In this document: piece after piece, positions 43,171-53,325 of the stretch
How the letters are laid out: each line of letters begins with the position of its first letter
Position numbering within the stretch: the stretch's first letter is position 1
Source of the DNA: Acholoe squamosa
Lineage: Eukaryota > Annelida > Polychaeta > Phyllodocida > Polynoidae
Assembly: GCA_949317995.1 (NCBI GenBank)
Contig: OX439041.1
Location: forward strand, 14,043,501 to 14,107,500
DNA: 64,000 nucleotides
Reading direction: 5' to 3'
Made by a program: the position numbers and the translations under genes
The notes under the pieces: model-generated
The model's database searches: none
What the model saw: the letters and a program-made list of their open reading frames with translations, nothing else
What the model was told of the DNA's origin: nothing

Positions 43171-43480
43171 ATGCTTCACTACTATGGAACCCCTCCCTAC
43201 CTGGCCCCTAGGGGTCAGTATGCTGAATACTACAGAAAATCACAGTTCGGGAACGGCGCATTACCGGCATACGGAGGAAGGGGGAGACAAAAAGTGTAGT
43301 AAGGAGAAGTAAAGCAACAGGAAAGGAGTTCCTGAAAAGGGCTGCTTCGTCTGCTCAAGGATACATAAAAGGTACATCTGGACCTTCTCCAGCCAAACGA
43401 CGACAACCGGCAAGCGTGGAGGACGTAAGGGGCAAAGAGGAAGAGGTAGAGCTCAAGGCAGAGGGAACACCTTGTTTTAG
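43171..43480 (+). pseudogene. Polinton pX/pVI-like minor virion protein, frame-broken
   Basis: ATG 43171 gives MLHYYGTPPYLAPRGQYAEY ... FGNGALPAYGGRGRQ. The GALP-x-Y/F-x-G box is the conserved N-terminal core of this Polinton/adenovirus-like family. A frame change at about 43298 leads to RSKATGKEFLKRAASSAQGY. A second one leads to the basic RG-rich tail GKRGGRKGQRGRGRAQGRGN ending TLF just before the capsid ATG. Likely a DNA-condensing or cement protein. Small, but placed exactly between penton and capsid genes as in other Polintons. Confidence 0.7.
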
Positions 43481-43482
43481 TC

Positions 43483-44793
43483 ATGAGTCTCATTCATCCC
43501 AAGGGCCAAGTATGTGCAGTAGGAGAACTAGATCTGCACGCCTTACCTGTCACTCAGAAGGACATTTTAAAGTGTCAATAAAGTGTCAATAATGCCCTTA
43601 CTCCACACACTGAAACTTTTGACTTCACCTTCGAACCAAGCAACCTGTACACAGACCTCTCAGAAACTGAGATGTACATGGAACTGGAAGCCGTGGCAGC
43701 CGATGGAACAACCCACCTTGCCGTCGACATAGAAGCTGCTCCAGTCAACAACTTGGCACACGCTCTCTTTGCATCCTGTCAGTTGCTTATAAACGGAGAG
43801 AAAGTCACCGGCAACAATGAAGACTATGGTCTCAAGGCCTACATATTGGACACAATTTGCTGCAACAAAGAAGACAAAGAGACTCGGCTGAAAGGATGTC
43901 AAAAGTACATGAAAGACACCTGTGGACACATGGAGACGAGAGGGGGCGCCAATGCAGGATGGACGGCACGGAGAGCAGAATTCAGTGCCCGCAACAAACA
44001 CGCCTTAGTCATGAGGCCCCACCTGGATTTGATTAAACAGTGCAAGGTACTGCCTCCGAACTGTGAAATCAAGTTCATCTTCGAAAAAAAATCAACCCAA
44101 TTACTACATGATGCAAGCAGCCGATCAAAACTACTTGATCAAAATCACCAAAGCTGAAATGTCACTTCTCCAAAAAAAGTGTCGACGACGAGGTGGTGAA
44201 AACTCACGTCAGCAGTGTGAGGAACCCACATTGGGGCCCTTTCAACTATCACAAAGCCATTGTGTAAAGTCACTAAACACACTTTGGACAGTGGCTCACA
44301 AGACTACAGTTGGACTCAACCTGACACTACTCAAATCCCCACCAGGATAGTCTTGTGTATGATAAAGGAAACAGCAGCTGCTGGGACTAAGACGGAAAAT
44401 ACTTTCAACTGCAGGCATTTCAACGTGAAGGAACTTTGCGTGAGATATAATGATCAGAAGTTTGAGTTGAAGACTGACTTCGAAACAGGCAACTGCATCA
44501 GAGCCTACAGTCAAATGTTCACAGACAGTGGGTTGTCGGCTTTGGGGCAAGACTGTGGCATAACTTTGGAAGATTTCAAAGGTGGGTATTCCTTCTTTGT
44601 TTTCAACCTCACCCCAGACAGAGCACCTGAAGACAGTCGTATAAATCTCATCAAGCAAGGAAAGCTGGGCATTTCCCTCAGGTTTGCCGCCCCGACTGCT
44701 CATGTCATATCTGCCGTCTTGTGTTCCTTCTACGACAACAACATCCAACTAACAGCTGACTGTCTTCCTGTCACAGACTACCACATGAACTAA
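43483..44793 (+). pseudogene. Polinton major capsid protein (double jelly roll), several breaks
   Basis: ATG 43483 starts MSLIHPKGQVCAVGELDLHA. TAA at about 43579 lies in a direct repeat of AAAGTGTCAAT. The core then reads LYTDLSETEMYMELEAVA, APVNNLAHALFASCQLLING and NEDYGLKAYILDTI, the N-terminal jelly-roll signature of Polinton capsids. Shifts occur at an A8 run (about 44086-44093), at an A7 run (about 44174-44180) and near 44260. Between and after them are NYYMMQAADQNYLIKITKAE, NPHWGPFNYHKAI and the second jelly roll (NVKELCVRYNDQKFELKTDF, YSFFVFNLTPDRAP, GKLGISLRFAAPTAHVISAV) to 44793. Length over the breaks is about 436 codons, normal for the family. Confidence 0.9.
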
Positions 44794-44798
44794 GAAGA

Positions 44799-45275
44799 AT
44801 GAGAACTTCAGACATTACAGCTGCACTGGGAAACCATCCACACACAAGGCGTTTCTACCTTGGAACTTTTGCCAGTAATCAATGTCCTAAAAAACCAATT
44901 CCTTCTATGTGCTTCGTCAGTAACACAGATCCAAGTTCTAAACCTGGACAGCACTGGGTGGCCTTTTACATTTCTCATGAAGGGAATGTGTTCTACTTTG
45001 ATCCCTATGGTTTACCTCCATTAACTATATATCACCAGAGGTTCATGCAGAAGTCGTCAGATGGTCACAGGTCTTTCAGCAGAAAACAAGTACAAAACTT
45101 TTACGCTAAAACGTGTGAAGCGCACTGCATTAACTTCCTTATACAGACATGTCGGACCAAGGACCCACACCACACTGTAAGAAGGTTTTCTCAGGTGCCC
45201 TTCAACTTAATGGACAAAATAGTAAGTCCCTTGCTGAGGAAAAGAGAAAAGAAGAGGAGATGGACTTCGAAATGA
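44799..45275 (+). CDS. Polinton adenain-like cysteine protease
   Basis: 158 residues from ATG 44799, five bases after the capsid stop; intact. Catalytic His in PGQHWVAFYI (about residue 50), acidic partner in FYFDPYGLPP (about residue 68), and nucleophile Cys in TCEAHCINFLIQT (about residue 110). The usual spacing of the adenovirus-type maturation protease is kept. The C terminus is basic (LLRKREKKRRW) and overlaps the next frame by 16 nt. Cleaves capsid and core precursors during virion maturation. It is the only core virion enzyme in this copy without a break. Confidence 0.9.
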   Translation: MRTSDITAALGNHPHTRRFYLGTFASNQCPKKPIPSMCFVSNTDPSSKPGQHWVAFYISHEGNVFYFDPYGLPPLTIYHQRFMQKSSDGHRSFSRKQVQNFYAKTCEAHCINFLIQTCRTKDPHHTVRRFSQVPFNLMDKIVSPLLRKREKKRRWTSK

Positions 45276-45574
45276 GCCCAGAAGAAGTAGCAGTGAAAGA
45301 AGACATGAGCAACCTGTTGGTGAAAGGGAAAGTTAAACGTGAATTGGACATGATAGACGGGCTTCAGAGCACGGCGGAAGTAATAGACAAGATTCTCATG
45401 GTCATGGGTGAGTTAATGGACAAAGTGGTAGCCCTGGAGGAGAATGACATAGGAAGAAGAGGCCTGAAGGATTTGATGGAGAGAATGCGCGCCTTAGAGG
45501 ATCGTAGCCAAAGTCCAACTCCAGCTAAGACCGGGTGCAGTTGGTACTACAACAAGAATTCATTTTCCATATGA
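45260..45574 (+). CDS. Small coiled-coil Polinton protein
   Basis: 104 residues from ATG 45260 (MDFEMSPEEVAVKEDMSNLL). Strongly helical with heptads: IDGLQSTAEVIDKILMVMGE, LMDKVVALEEND, LKDLMERMRALEDR. A short Pro/Ser tail ends CSWYYNKNSFSI. It overlaps the protease 3' end and is the last gene before the terminal repeat. Not recognised; a trimeric fibre-like or scaffold protein would fit size and place but is a guess. A polyadenylation signal follows at 45650. Confidence 0.6.
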   Translation: MDFEMSPEEVAVKEDMSNLLVKGKVKRELDMIDGLQSTAEVIDKILMVMGELMDKVVALEENDIGRRGLKDLMERMRALEDRSQSPTPAKTGCSWYYNKNSFSI

Positions 45575-45649
45575 TATCCATGTACTCTGCTTGCAAGCAT
45601 ATATGGTTATAATGATTCATACCTAGCATGTACTCTGATTCGAAGAAAG

Positions 45650-45655
45650 AATAAA
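45650..45655 (+). terminator. Polyadenylation signal at the end of the rightward gene block
   Basis: AATAAA within GAAAGAATAAAAAAG, 76 nt after the last stop codon; first such signal downstream of the protease and coiled-coil genes. Confidence 0.6.
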
Positions 45656-45778
45656 AAAGATTGAATTTAAAAAGAACCGAGTTGTGTTTTTGTTGCATTT
45701 TAATCTCATATCAAAATAATAAGTCATAAGTATTGCGTAAATCCATAGAAATATTGCATCAGAATATGAGTCATGACT

Positions 45779-46111
45779 ATTGTGCAATTTCTTACAAACA
45801 TTGCGCAATACACCTTCATACGTAGGTCATACGTTTTTGCAAGTAGGTTAGTAGGTCACTTCCAGTTTGCAAGTAGGTCAACCCTAGGTATTGCGCAATT
45901 CTCTTAATTTATGCAACTAGGTCAGGTCACTAGGTCAAACGGAATCCAGCTCTCTGATTGGTCGAAAAAACTAGGTCATGACCTTATGACGTCACTTCCT
46001 GTAAAATCCAGCCCTCTGATTGGCTGAAATTAGGTCACTTCCGGTCTACCAGTAGGTCATGACCTAGTTAGTAGCTGAAGCATTGCGCTGACTTTGCATG
46101 TATATACTACT
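45779..46111 (+). promoter_or_regulatory. Polinton right terminal repeat, dense in transcription-factor-like sites
   Basis: Ends TGTATATACTACT at 46111. Contains ATTGTGCAAT (45779), ATTGCGCAAT (45800 and 45890), a C/EBP-type palindrome; at least eight AGGTCA half-sites, two as AGGTCATGACCT (about 45974 and 46052); a CRE-like ATGACGTCACTTCC (about 45987); and inverted CCAAT boxes CTGATTGG at about 45952 and 46016. The end shares words with 29008-29132. In this element class, promoters inside terminal repeats would drive both outward-facing ends. Confidence 0.6.
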
Positions 46112-47138
46112 CATCTACCATGGGTTGGTCAGATGGTGAGAGGAGGAGGAGACAGTCCCAAAGTCTGTGTAACATTAAAATGTTACATCTACAACAAATG
46201 TCCGCGCTTTTGAAAAATAGCGGTACTTGTGAGGCACTAAATATTCGTAATTCTGATGAAATATGGTTTATAGGGCCAATATCCATGGAATAGGGGTATA
46301 CAGATTGTCATGCATGTGGGGAGGGGTTAATACCATCAAAATACTCTACCTGAGGTAATCCCTTTTTAACCTGGATATTAACTATACCCTATAATTGTTT
46401 TAGGCATATCTTTCCTATTCTAGCCCATAGTGCTGCCCCCTGATGGCTAAAACAGGTACTAAATCCCACAGCTACCCACATTTCTGCTTACTGGCTCACA
46501 TATTTATGCCGAAAAACGACATTACGCAATTTCACATGGTCACCACAAATCTTTTTTTTTTACTGTTCTGTTTTCACCATAGTAAACCTGGTGAAAAATT
46601 ATTTTGAACGGGACCATTGATTTTCCTATTTAGGATGGAAATCATGTTTCCATGGTAACAGAAATCAACAAAAATATCTACTCCTGTTAGTTTCAGGGGA
46701 ATGGTTTGCTAAATATGGTTAGGTATGACCATTTCTGAATGGTGATAAGCTCTATGCCTAATTGGTCATGAGATACATCTATAATTAGCATAATTTATGC
46801 CAATTAGCTAAATTAGCATAATTTTTTTATTCTTTTGCCTATAACTTTTGATCTAGAAATGGTATTTTTTCAACTTATTTTCAGTATAACCACAGTCGTT
46901 GCAAGCAGGACCCAGCTCCTTGTATGTCCACAGATAATATTGTGCTTTCGACTTGACGCTGATACACTGGCTCTATCAGTTTTTTGGTTGGTGAGAAAAT
47001 TTGCGAACGAGTCTTTATGACTTTTGTATAATTTAAATTCTCTAAATCTTTAAAATTAAACGTGGGTGACTAAATTTTAAAGTTCTGTAAGGTAGGTGAA
47101 ATTATCAAAAAAACGGTAAAATCCTTGTCTCCTTATGA
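46112..47138. other. Non-coding, no gene recognised
   Basis: AT-rich; ATTAGCATAATTTATGCCAATTAGC-type motifs near 46780-46825. No domain-bearing frame. Confidence 0.5.
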
Positions 47139-47310
47139 GGGAGTAATAGGTGTTTAATGCCATTTCGACAGCTACAGTCATATTCATTGTGAGAACGACA
47201 TTACACAATTTCACAGAGGCATGTGTCAGTGTCTGCGCATATGTGGACCACACACACCTGAGGGAATAGAAAAAAAGGAGAAAATAGATCCTTTTAAGTG
47301 GGTTAGAAAA
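47139..47310 (-). mobile_element. Diverged copy of the 28570-28753 SINE-like repeat
   Basis: GGGAGTAATAGGTGTTTAATGCC through CTTTTAAGTGGGTTAG parallels the PolB insertion along its whole length, including CATATTCAT, GCATATGTG and CACACACA blocks. The (GAGT)n tail is shortened. Confidence 0.75.
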
Positions 47311-47910
47311 GTCCAGAGATTCCTTGTACCACAGTGTGTACTGTACTGCTTCATTGTAGAAACTACATTGATTCACTATAATGCAACAACAGTGGTTCAT
47401 TGTTCAGTTTAACGAGAATCCATGATAGGAATTGTGAATATTTTTAGAGTGAATATTCATTGCGAGAAAATTCTGATTAGACATCACCATCACAAATAAG
47501 GACATGTGTCCATGTCTGTGCATATGACCAGCGGCGCTCCCAATATAGAGTTAAGTTGGAGAACTAATCCACAGGGCTACCTTACTGGTGACATCTGGGA
47601 TATATACATAGTTAGGTATACACCCTACTCACTCATCAGGTCTCATGGTCCCAATAGTATCCACACTGAAGGGCACTGCACTGAGGGCTACACCTGACAC
47701 TTTCTGTATCACACTTTTAATAGACTTTGCCTCAATTTAGAAAATATGTAAAGCTAGTTTTAAAATCCAGGACATTCATACTTTCCATATATCGCAGTTG
47801 ATATAAGGAAAAGGCAAATATTTTTAAACCTGAATGTGAATATCATTTTGGAAGCATGTTGTACTTAAATGGCCCAATACACGAAAGTGAGGTTGACCAT
47901 ATATATGCAT
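47311..47910. other. Non-coding, no gene recognised
   Basis: AT-rich, no domain-bearing frame. Confidence 0.5.
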
Positions 47911-48470
47911 CTTTTTGCATTTTCTACTTCTATACATAATCAACCTACATAATCTAAAAGTATTTGAAAATAGCAACAGAACATGAAAGATATTTTAGCA
48001 GAAAATGAGGTCATAAATTTTCCCATTGACTCCTATAGGTCTTTATTCATTACAGCCCTTTCCCAGATAATTAAGCTCGGTTACATGTCACTATTTTTAC
48101 ATTTCCTTCATCCCTATATATAAACCTAATGATATCCAGAGTTATAGGCAAAATCCAACACAATCCTTTTGCATTTTCCACTTCTATACATATCCAACTA
48201 TCATAATCCAAAAGTATTTGAAAATAGCAACAGAACTTAAATGATATTTTAACAGAAAATGAGGTCATAAAATTTCCCATTGACTCCTATAGGTCTTTAT
48301 TCATTACAGCCCTTTCCCAGATAATTAAGCTTGGTTACATGTCACTATTTTTAAATTTCCTTCATCCCTATATATAACCCCAATGATATCCAAAGGTATA
48401 GGCAAAAATCAACACAACTTCTGATATCCAGAGGTATAGGCAAATATCAACACAACTTCTTTACAACTCA
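47911..48470. repeat. Tandem repeat, period about 253 bp, 2.2 copies
   Basis: TTTTGCATTTTCTACTTCTATAC at 47914 recurs with few changes at 48167. The end carries a further short duplication of GATATCCAGAGGTATAGGCA. Confidence 0.85.
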
Positions 48471-48769
48471 TCCACCAGCATTTGTCTTTAATATTAGTTG
48501 TATGGTCTAGTGCCATGTGCAAGCATGTTTTTTAGCAGTGTAGTACTACTCTAAAGTACAAAATCCTCATGTATAAGACACACCCCTCACTTTGGTGGCT
48601 TAAAAAAAACACAGCAGTGCTCTATCATAAAATATATGGCTTATACATGAACCCGCCTAAGGGTTGGGTTCACTAATATTAAAATAACTTAATACTTTGG
48701 ACCCCCCCATCCCGGCAGGTGAAAATCAAACAAACAGTAGTCAAGTTATCATTATCATCACGCCTAAAG
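48471..48769. other. Non-coding, no gene recognised
   Basis: No coding signal seen. Confidence 0.5.
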
Positions 48770-49095
48770 AATTCAGGAGTATCTCATTTACATAATTAGC
48801 CCAGCCCCTTTGTTTACAAATAAGGGACCACATGGCTACACCATGTGTTGTTGTTTACAAACGAGGGGTCATGTGACCACACTAATTCCGTAATTAGGTC
48901 ATGTTAACATGGTTACCAGAATGCTGGCATCTGATTGGCTATGCGGTGGTTGCTACTCCCCTAAGTAGGTCATGTTACCATGGTTACCAGAATACTTGCC
49001 TCTGATTGGCTGAGAGGTGGTCCCTAATCCCCCAAGTAGGCCACGTTGCCATGGCAACGGGTCACATGACCAAATGGAGGCCTCTGATTGGCTGC
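48770..49095 (+). promoter_or_regulatory. Array of three X-box/Y-box-like modules
   Basis: X-box-like palindromes GTTAACATGGTTAC (48903-48916), GTTACCATGGTTAC (48974-48987) and GTTGCCATGGCAAC (49045-49058, a perfect RFX-type site) are each followed by an inverted CCAAT box CTGATTGGCT at 48931, 49002 and 49084. X-to-Y spacing is 14, 14 and 25 nt. TAGGTCATGTTA precedes the first two modules. The unit length is about 71 bp. Confidence 0.65.
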
Positions 49096-49765
49096 ATGCC
49101 CAGTGAGTAATATCCTTAGATTAGTTATAGTCCCATTCCGATACATACTATACTACTCCCTGTTGACAACTAGTAAGCACTCCTTTTACCACCCTGCACA
49201 TCAATCCATTTTATGGATAAACCACAAACGAATAAGAATGCAAATTCGAAATCAAAATCCTTCGATTCAAAATACACTATATCATTTTGAAAGACAACTC
49301 AAAAGCGAATCTGCAGAAGATGTTATCATAGGTAGACATTGAATGCCATGGTATTTGAGCTTGTCACAGAGTCATACATATAGAGACTGATAATTTGAAA
49401 TGACCGATGTGGTCTGTACGATGCAGCCAAGAAGGCATCGGTGCATCATGCTGACAAATGGTCAGGATGCGGCCCTTTGAAGCTAACTGGGCCTTCATCC
49501 AGTTATGCGTCATCCCAACACTATCTTGGCTGGCATGACTAGACAGGGGCTTGGAGAGCATATTCATTGTTTGTTTGCTTATTTTCGGAGGGAGAGGACA
49601 AGGGGGCGGGGGCGAGGGTGGTTTTATTCATTTTCAGGGTTGGTCAAAAGTGGGGGGCCTGGTTTATAATGCAGTGATTTGGCAATACTGGGGTAACCAT
49701 ACATTTAGCAATAGCCATTGAGACTAATGATCACTCAAGCTTAACCCTAATTGACGCAGATGGTG
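49096..49765. other. Non-coding, no gene recognised
   Basis: Contains a TGCATCATGCTGAC stretch near 49441 like the MITE at 30.5 kb. Confidence 0.5.
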
Positions 49766-49797
49766 TCAGTTTGAGAGGGTTCCATGGCGCATGGCCC

Positions 49798-49932
49798 TTA
49801 AGTCTTATGGCACCATGTCATTTGGCACCATGTCACATGGCCGAAATATTAGTGGCCGAAATGACATATGGCCGAAATGACATAAGGCCGAAATGTCAGA
49901 TGGCCGAAATGTCAGATGGCCGAAATGTCACT
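49798..49932. repeat. (ATGGCCGAAATGTCAG)n short array, left flank of the giant inverted repeat
   Basis: Six or more copies of TGGCCGAAATG(A/T)CA in about 135 bp. The inverted motif TGACATTTCGGCC recurs at 53385-53480 and 55918-56013 on the other side of the minisatellite. Confidence 0.85.
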
Positions 49933-50150
49933 GAATTCCATACTTCTCCAACCTGATCCAGTGGAAAGATTGTTGAATCAAGTTTTTTTAAATGTTTGTA
50001 TACATGTATCAAAAGTTGATTTGAAGTTCAATGTTGGACCTTCAATCTTGTTTATATATTCATCCCATTTATAGCTTTCTCCTCATTTCGAGTGGATATC
50101 CCAACTTGAATCATTGAAATTGTCATTTATTATTTAATGTTGACAACCCA

Positions 50151-52094
50151 TTGACGGCCCCCATTCACAATACAACACCATACAACACCATACAACACCA
50201 TACAACACCAGTACCAAACCATACAACACCATACATACAACACGATACAACACCAGTACAACACCATACAACACCATACAACACCAGTTCGACACCATAC
50301 AACACCATACAACACCAGTACCGTACCACACCATACAACACCATACAACACCAGTACAACACCATACAACACCAGAACCACACCATACATACAACACCAT
50401 ACAACACCATACAACACCAGTACAACACCATACAACACCATACAACACCAGTACCACACCATACATACAACAGCAGTACAACACCATACAACACCATACA
50501 ACACCATACAACACCAGTACGACACCATACAACACCATACAACACCAGTACGACACCATACAACACCATACATACAACACCATACAGCACCATACCACAC
50601 CAGCACAACACCGTACAACACCAGTACGACACCGAACAACACCATACAACACCAATACCACACCATACAACGCCAGTACCACACCATACAACACAATTAC
50701 CACACCATACAACACCATACAACACCATACAACACCAGTACGACACCATACAACACTATACAACACCAGTACCACACCAAACATACAACACCAGTACCAC
50801 ACCATACATACAACACCAGTACAACACCATACTACACCATACAACACCATACAACACCAGTACCACACCATACAACACCATACAACGCCAGTACCACACC
50901 ATACAACACCAGTACCTCACCATACAACACCATACAACACCAGTACGACACCATACAACACCATACAACACCAGTACCACACCATACAACACCATACAAC
51001 GCCAGTACGACACCATACAACACCGGTACGACACCATACAACACCATACAACACCAGTACGACACCATACAACACCATACAACACCATACAACACCATAC
51101 AACACCAGTACGACACCATACAACACCATACAACACCAGTGCGACACCATACAACACCATACAACACCAGTACGACACCATACGACACCATACAACACCA
51201 TACAACACCAGTACAACACCATACAACACCATACAACACCAGTACGACACCATACAACACCAGTACCACACCATACATAAAACACCAGTACAACACCATA
51301 CAACACCATACAACACCAGTATGACACCATACAACACCATACAACACCAGTACGACACCATACAACACCATACAACACCATACATACAACACCATACAAC
51401 ACCATACCACACCAGCACAACACCATACAACACCAGTACCACACCATACAACACCAGTACCACACCATACAACACCATACAACGCCAGTACGACACCATA
51501 CAACACCAGTACGACACCATACAACACCATACAACACCAGTACGACACCATACAACACCATACAACACCAGTACAACACCATACAACACCATACAACACC
51601 ATACAACACCAGTACGACACCATACAACACCATACATACAACACCATACAACACCATACCACAGCAGTATAACACCATACAACACCAGTACGACACCATA
51701 CAACACCATACAACACCAGTACGACACCATACATACAACACCATACAACACCATACCACACCAGTACAACACCATACAACACCAGTATGACACCATACAA
51801 CACCATACAACACCATACAACACCAGTACCACACCAGTACCACACCATACAACACCAATACCACACCAGTACAACACCATACAAAACCATACATACAACA
51901 CCATACAACACTATACAACACCATACAACACCAGTACGACACCATACAGCACCAGTACCACACCAGTACCACACCATACATACAACACCATACAACACCA
52001 TACAACACCATACAACACCATACAACACCAGTACAACACCATACAACACCATACAACACCATACATACAACACCATACAACACCAGTACAACAC
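50151..52094. repeat. 10-bp minisatellite, orientation ACAACACCAT
   Basis: About 1.94 kb of (ACAACACCAT)n with interspersed ACAACACCAGTACG/ACAACACCAGTACC and CATACATACAAC variants. Long open frames on both strands are produced by the repeat and are not genes. Confidence 0.97.
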
Positions 52095-53325
52095 ATGGTG
52101 TGGTACTGGTATGGTATGGTGTCGTACTGGTGTCGTACTGGTGTTGTATGGTGTGGTATGGTGTGGTACTGGTGTTGTATGGTGTTGTATGGTGTTGTAC
52201 TGGTGTTGTATGGTGTTGTACTGGTGTGGTTTGGTGTTGTATGGTGTTGTATGTATGGTGTTGTATGGTGTTGTACTGGTGTTGTATGGTGTTGTATGGT
52301 GTTGTACTGGTGTTGTATGGTGTTGTATGGTGTTGTACTTGTGCCGTATGGTGTTGTATGTATGGTGTTGTATGGTGTGGTATGGTGTTGTATGGTGTTG
52401 TATGGTGTTGTATTGTGTTGTACTGGTGTTGTATGGTGTTGTTTGGTGTTGTATGGTCTTGTATGTATGGTGTTGTATGGTGTTGTACTGGTGTTGTATG
52501 GTGTTGTATGTTGTTGTATGGTGTTGTATGGTGTTGTACTGGTGTTGTATGGTGTTGTATGTATGGTGTTGTATGGTGTTGTATGGTGTTGTATGGTGTT
52601 GTATGGTGTTGTACTGGTGTTGTATGGTGTTGTATGGTGTTGTATGGTGTCGTACTGGTGTTGAATGGTGTTGTATGGTGTTGTACTGGTGTTGTATGGT
52701 GTTGTATGGTGTTGTATGGTGTCGTACTGGTGTTGAATGGTGTTGTATGGTGTTGTATGGTGTTGTACTGGTGTGGTTTGGTGTTGTATGGTGTTGTATG
52801 GTGTTGTATGGTGTTGTATGGTATTGTATGGTGTTGTATGTATGGTGTTGTATGGTGTTGTACTGGTGTTGTATGGTGTTGTATGGTGTTGTATGGTGTC
52901 GTACTGGTGTTGAATGGTGTTGTATGGTGTTGTATGGTGTTGTACTGGTGTGGTTTGGTGTTGTATGGTGTTGTATGGTGTGGTACTGGCGTTGTATGGT
53001 GTTGTATGGTGTGGTACTGGTGTTGTATGATGTTGTATGGTGTCGTACTGGTGTTGTATGGTGTTGTATGGTGTGGTACTGGTGTTGTATGGTGCAGTAT
53101 GGTGTTGTATGGTGTTGTATGGTGTTGTACTGGTGTTGTATGTATGGTGTGGTACTGGTGTTGTATGTATGGTGTGGTACTGGTGTTGTATAGTGTTGTA
53201 TGGTGTCGTACTGGTGTTGTATGGTGTTGTATGGTGTTGTATGGTGTGGTACTTGTGTTGTATGGTGTGGTACTGGCGTTGTATGGTGTTGTACTGGTGT
53301 GGTATGGTGTGGTACTGGGGTTGTA
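52095..53325. repeat. Same minisatellite inverted, orientation ATGGTGTTGT
   Basis: At the junction ACAACACATGGTGTGG (about 52086-52101) the repeat switches to its reverse complement for about 1.23 kb, giving an inverted repeat with essentially no spacer. Confidence 0.97.

Larger units (their letters stand above)
34924..46111 (+). mobile_element. Maverick/Polinton (adintovirus-like) remnant, left end lost
   Basis: Contains ATPase, integrase, penton, pX-like, major capsid protein and protease genes on plus, plus accessory genes at the left, one on minus. The right end is a terminal repeat ending TATATACTACT at 46111. The left end is a sharp junction with a 382-bp satellite at 34923/34924, and neither PolB nor a left terminal repeat is present. 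Several virion genes are broken, so this copy is not autonomous. Confidence 0.9.

Noticed and set aside
50151..52094. CRISPR-like array
   Set aside because: The repeat unit is 10 bp without unique spacers and the context is eukaryotic.
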